DNA of 64,000 bases, from contig DASTGN010000004.1 of NCBI GenBank assembly GCA_035719105.1, positions 496,001 to 560,000 of the forward strand. Direction: 5' to 3'. Shown in pieces: positions 63,204 through 64,000 of the stretch (positions are counted from its first letter, which is position 1; every line of letters starts with the position of its first letter). The notes beneath the pieces are model-generated. The model saw only the letters and a list, made by a program, of their open reading frames with translations, was not told where the DNA came from and searched no databases. The position numbers and the translations under genes are program-made. The stretch comes from UBA8389 sp035719105. Lineage in GTDB: Bacteria; Bacteroidota; Bacteroidia; Bacteroidales; UBA1402.

Positions 63204-63755
63204 ATGATTAATGTGGGACAATATATTGATTCTCTTATCAAAGAGAGTGGGTTCAAGCAATCGGATATTGCGAGGGCTATCGGTGTACAGCGGCAGTTGC
63301 TCAGCTATATAATTGCAGGGCGGCGTGATTTGTCAATGCCGATGGCTCTGAAATTAGAGTCCTTCTTTAATCTGCCTGAGGGGAAACTTCTCAAAATGCA
63401 GACAGAGATCAGCATTCATAATTATAAGCAGCATCTTAAAAATGAACTGGCAGAGCAACTGCTTAAAGCCCATGCTTTTTGGTCTTATGCAAATGTAAAT
63501 GCAGAGAACCTACCCGACGACGAGTTGATTGAAAAAACCTTTATCTATCTTGACCTGAAAGATATAGCAAAACTGTTCGAAATTTATTTGAGGGATTATA
63601 TCCGAAAGGTTTGGCGAGAAAAGTTGGCCATTCAGGGTGACTATCTATTTAATTTGAATGTGATGATTGCCCTCTATTATTTCGATATTAAGCAACCAGA
63701 AAAATACCTAAAACGGGTTGAGCGGGAACATTTTAAAAACCTATCGTATGCGTAA
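63204..63755 (+). CDS. XRE-type HTH protein, probable antitoxin of an AbiE-like pair
   Basis: The protein has 183 residues from the ATG at 63204. The helix-turn-helix (about 5-60) reads GFKQSDIARAIGVQRQLLSYIIAGRRDL. The rest resembles the antitoxin-like region found before AbiEii genes in Bacteroidota (AFWSYANVNAENLPDDELIEKTFIY, VWREKL, YYFDIKQPEKYL). It overlaps the toxin-like gene by 8 bp. Such proteins usually repress their own operon and neutralise the toxin. Confidence 0.8.
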   Translation: MINVGQYIDSLIKESGFKQSDIARAIGVQRQLLSYIIAGRRDLSMPMALKLESFFNLPEGKLLKMQTEISIHNYKQHLKNELAEQLLKAHAFWSYANVNAENLPDDELIEKTFIYLDLKDIAKLFEIYLRDYIRKVWREKLAIQGDYLFNLNVMIALYYFDIKQPEKYLKRVEREHFKNLSYA

Positions 63756-64000
63756 AGGCCTAACAGAGAAGATGGATGCCATCATCCAAAATGTGGCGGC
63801 AATGGAGTGTATAAAACCTTATATTCTTGTTGGCGGAACGGCACTCGCGATGCAAATCGGACATCGCAAAAGCGAGGACCTGGACTTTATGATGTGGCGC
63901 AATTCGAAAACTGAAAAGCCCGAAGTCGATTGGACGGCCATTGAAAAAGAGCTTAGAGAAAAGGTTGGAGAAGTGGAGCATTTTAATATGCTCGGTTTCG
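63748..64000 (+). CDS. AbiEii-like nucleotidyltransferase toxin (3' partial)
   Basis: The frame opens at the ATG at 63748 inside the end of the HTH gene and is still open at the window edge (84 codons seen). ILVGGTALAMQIGHRKSEDLDFM is the nucleotidyltransferase core: GG and the DLD metal pair of the AbiEii/MenA family. Family members stop growth by modifying tRNA or related targets, often giving phage defence. The C-terminal part is outside the window. Confidence 0.85.
   Translation, partial: MRKGLTEKMDAIIQNVAAMECIKPYILVGGTALAMQIGHRKSEDLDFMMWRNSKTEKPEVDWTAIEKELREKVGEVEHFNMLGF

Noticed and set aside
1..64000. CRISPR arrays, insertion sequences, prophage genes or rRNA
   Set aside because: No regularly spaced repeats, transposase, integrase, phage structural genes or rRNA sequence were found.

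Overview
The window reads as a chromosomal segment of a member of the Bacteroidota, most likely a fermentative, saccharolytic anaerobe of the Bacteroidales type. The evidence is of several kinds. Many genes are preceded by the Bacteroidota promoter form (TTG or TTTG, about 19-22 bases, TAnnTTTG). One secreted protein ends in a type IX-like sorting tail. A glsA/glsB-like pair for glycine lipids is present. There is a gene for a fused E1 alpha/beta 2-oxo acid dehydrogenase, and the dcw cluster has the order usual for this phylum. The species cannot be named from the sequence alone. No rRNA, CRISPR array, insertion sequence or prophage was seen.

Layout. 1-4.3 kb: an [FeFe]-hydrogenase unit, with a NuoF-like subunit fused to a GltD-like flavoprotein (cut by the left edge) and the catalytic subunit HydA. 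4.3-7.5 kb (minus): serine hydrolase, polysaccharide deacetylase and an unknown lipoprotein. 7.7-9.1 kb: a GH43-like enzyme. 9.3-15.2 kb: a 2-oxo acid dehydrogenase operon (E3, lipoate ligase, E2, fused E1, flavodoxin). 15.2-24.4 kb: a one-way glycan-degradation run (GH29, sialate O-acetylesterase, two tandem paralogues of an unrecognised secreted family, GH36) without SusC/SusD. 24.5-27.9 kb (minus): an ECF sigma factor with three tiny membrane proteins, then a LytTR response regulator and its histidine kinase. 28.1-30.4 kb: tRNA-Leu, two outer-membrane barrel proteins and a HAD phosphatase.

30.5-33.4 kb: NfnA/NfnB transhydrogenase genes plus a coupled envelope protein. 33.5-37.4 kb (minus): metG and the glycine-lipid acyltransferase pair. 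37.6-53.2 kb: the cell-wall and division cluster (mraZ, rsmH, ftsL-like, ftsI, murE, mraY, murD, ftsW, murG, murC, ftsQ, ftsA, ftsZ) followed by a YqeY-like gene. 53.2-62.9 kb: mixed metabolism (argB, acyl-CoA synthetase, XRE-cupin regulator, nucleosidase, formimidoyltransferase, aspartate aminotransferase, GH43, ribBA, LptF/G permease). 63.0-64.0 kb: tRNA-Met followed at once by an AbiE-like toxin-antitoxin pair cut by the right edge.

How it fits together. The hydrogenase and NfnAB would balance NADH, NADPH and ferredoxin during fermentation of sugars released by the secreted glycosidases. The 2-oxo acid dehydrogenase may supply branched acyl-CoA primers for lipids. The items most worth a second look are the tandem secreted family of unknown function (18.7-22.1 kb), the ECF sigma factor with Cys-rich mini-membrane proteins (24.5-26.1 kb), three 10-bp repeats that look like a MraZ operator (37.58-37.60 kb), the long hairpin and small upstream reading frame in the GH29 leader (15.29-15.42 kb), and the GltD-fused hydrogenase subunit with its altered H-cluster motif.
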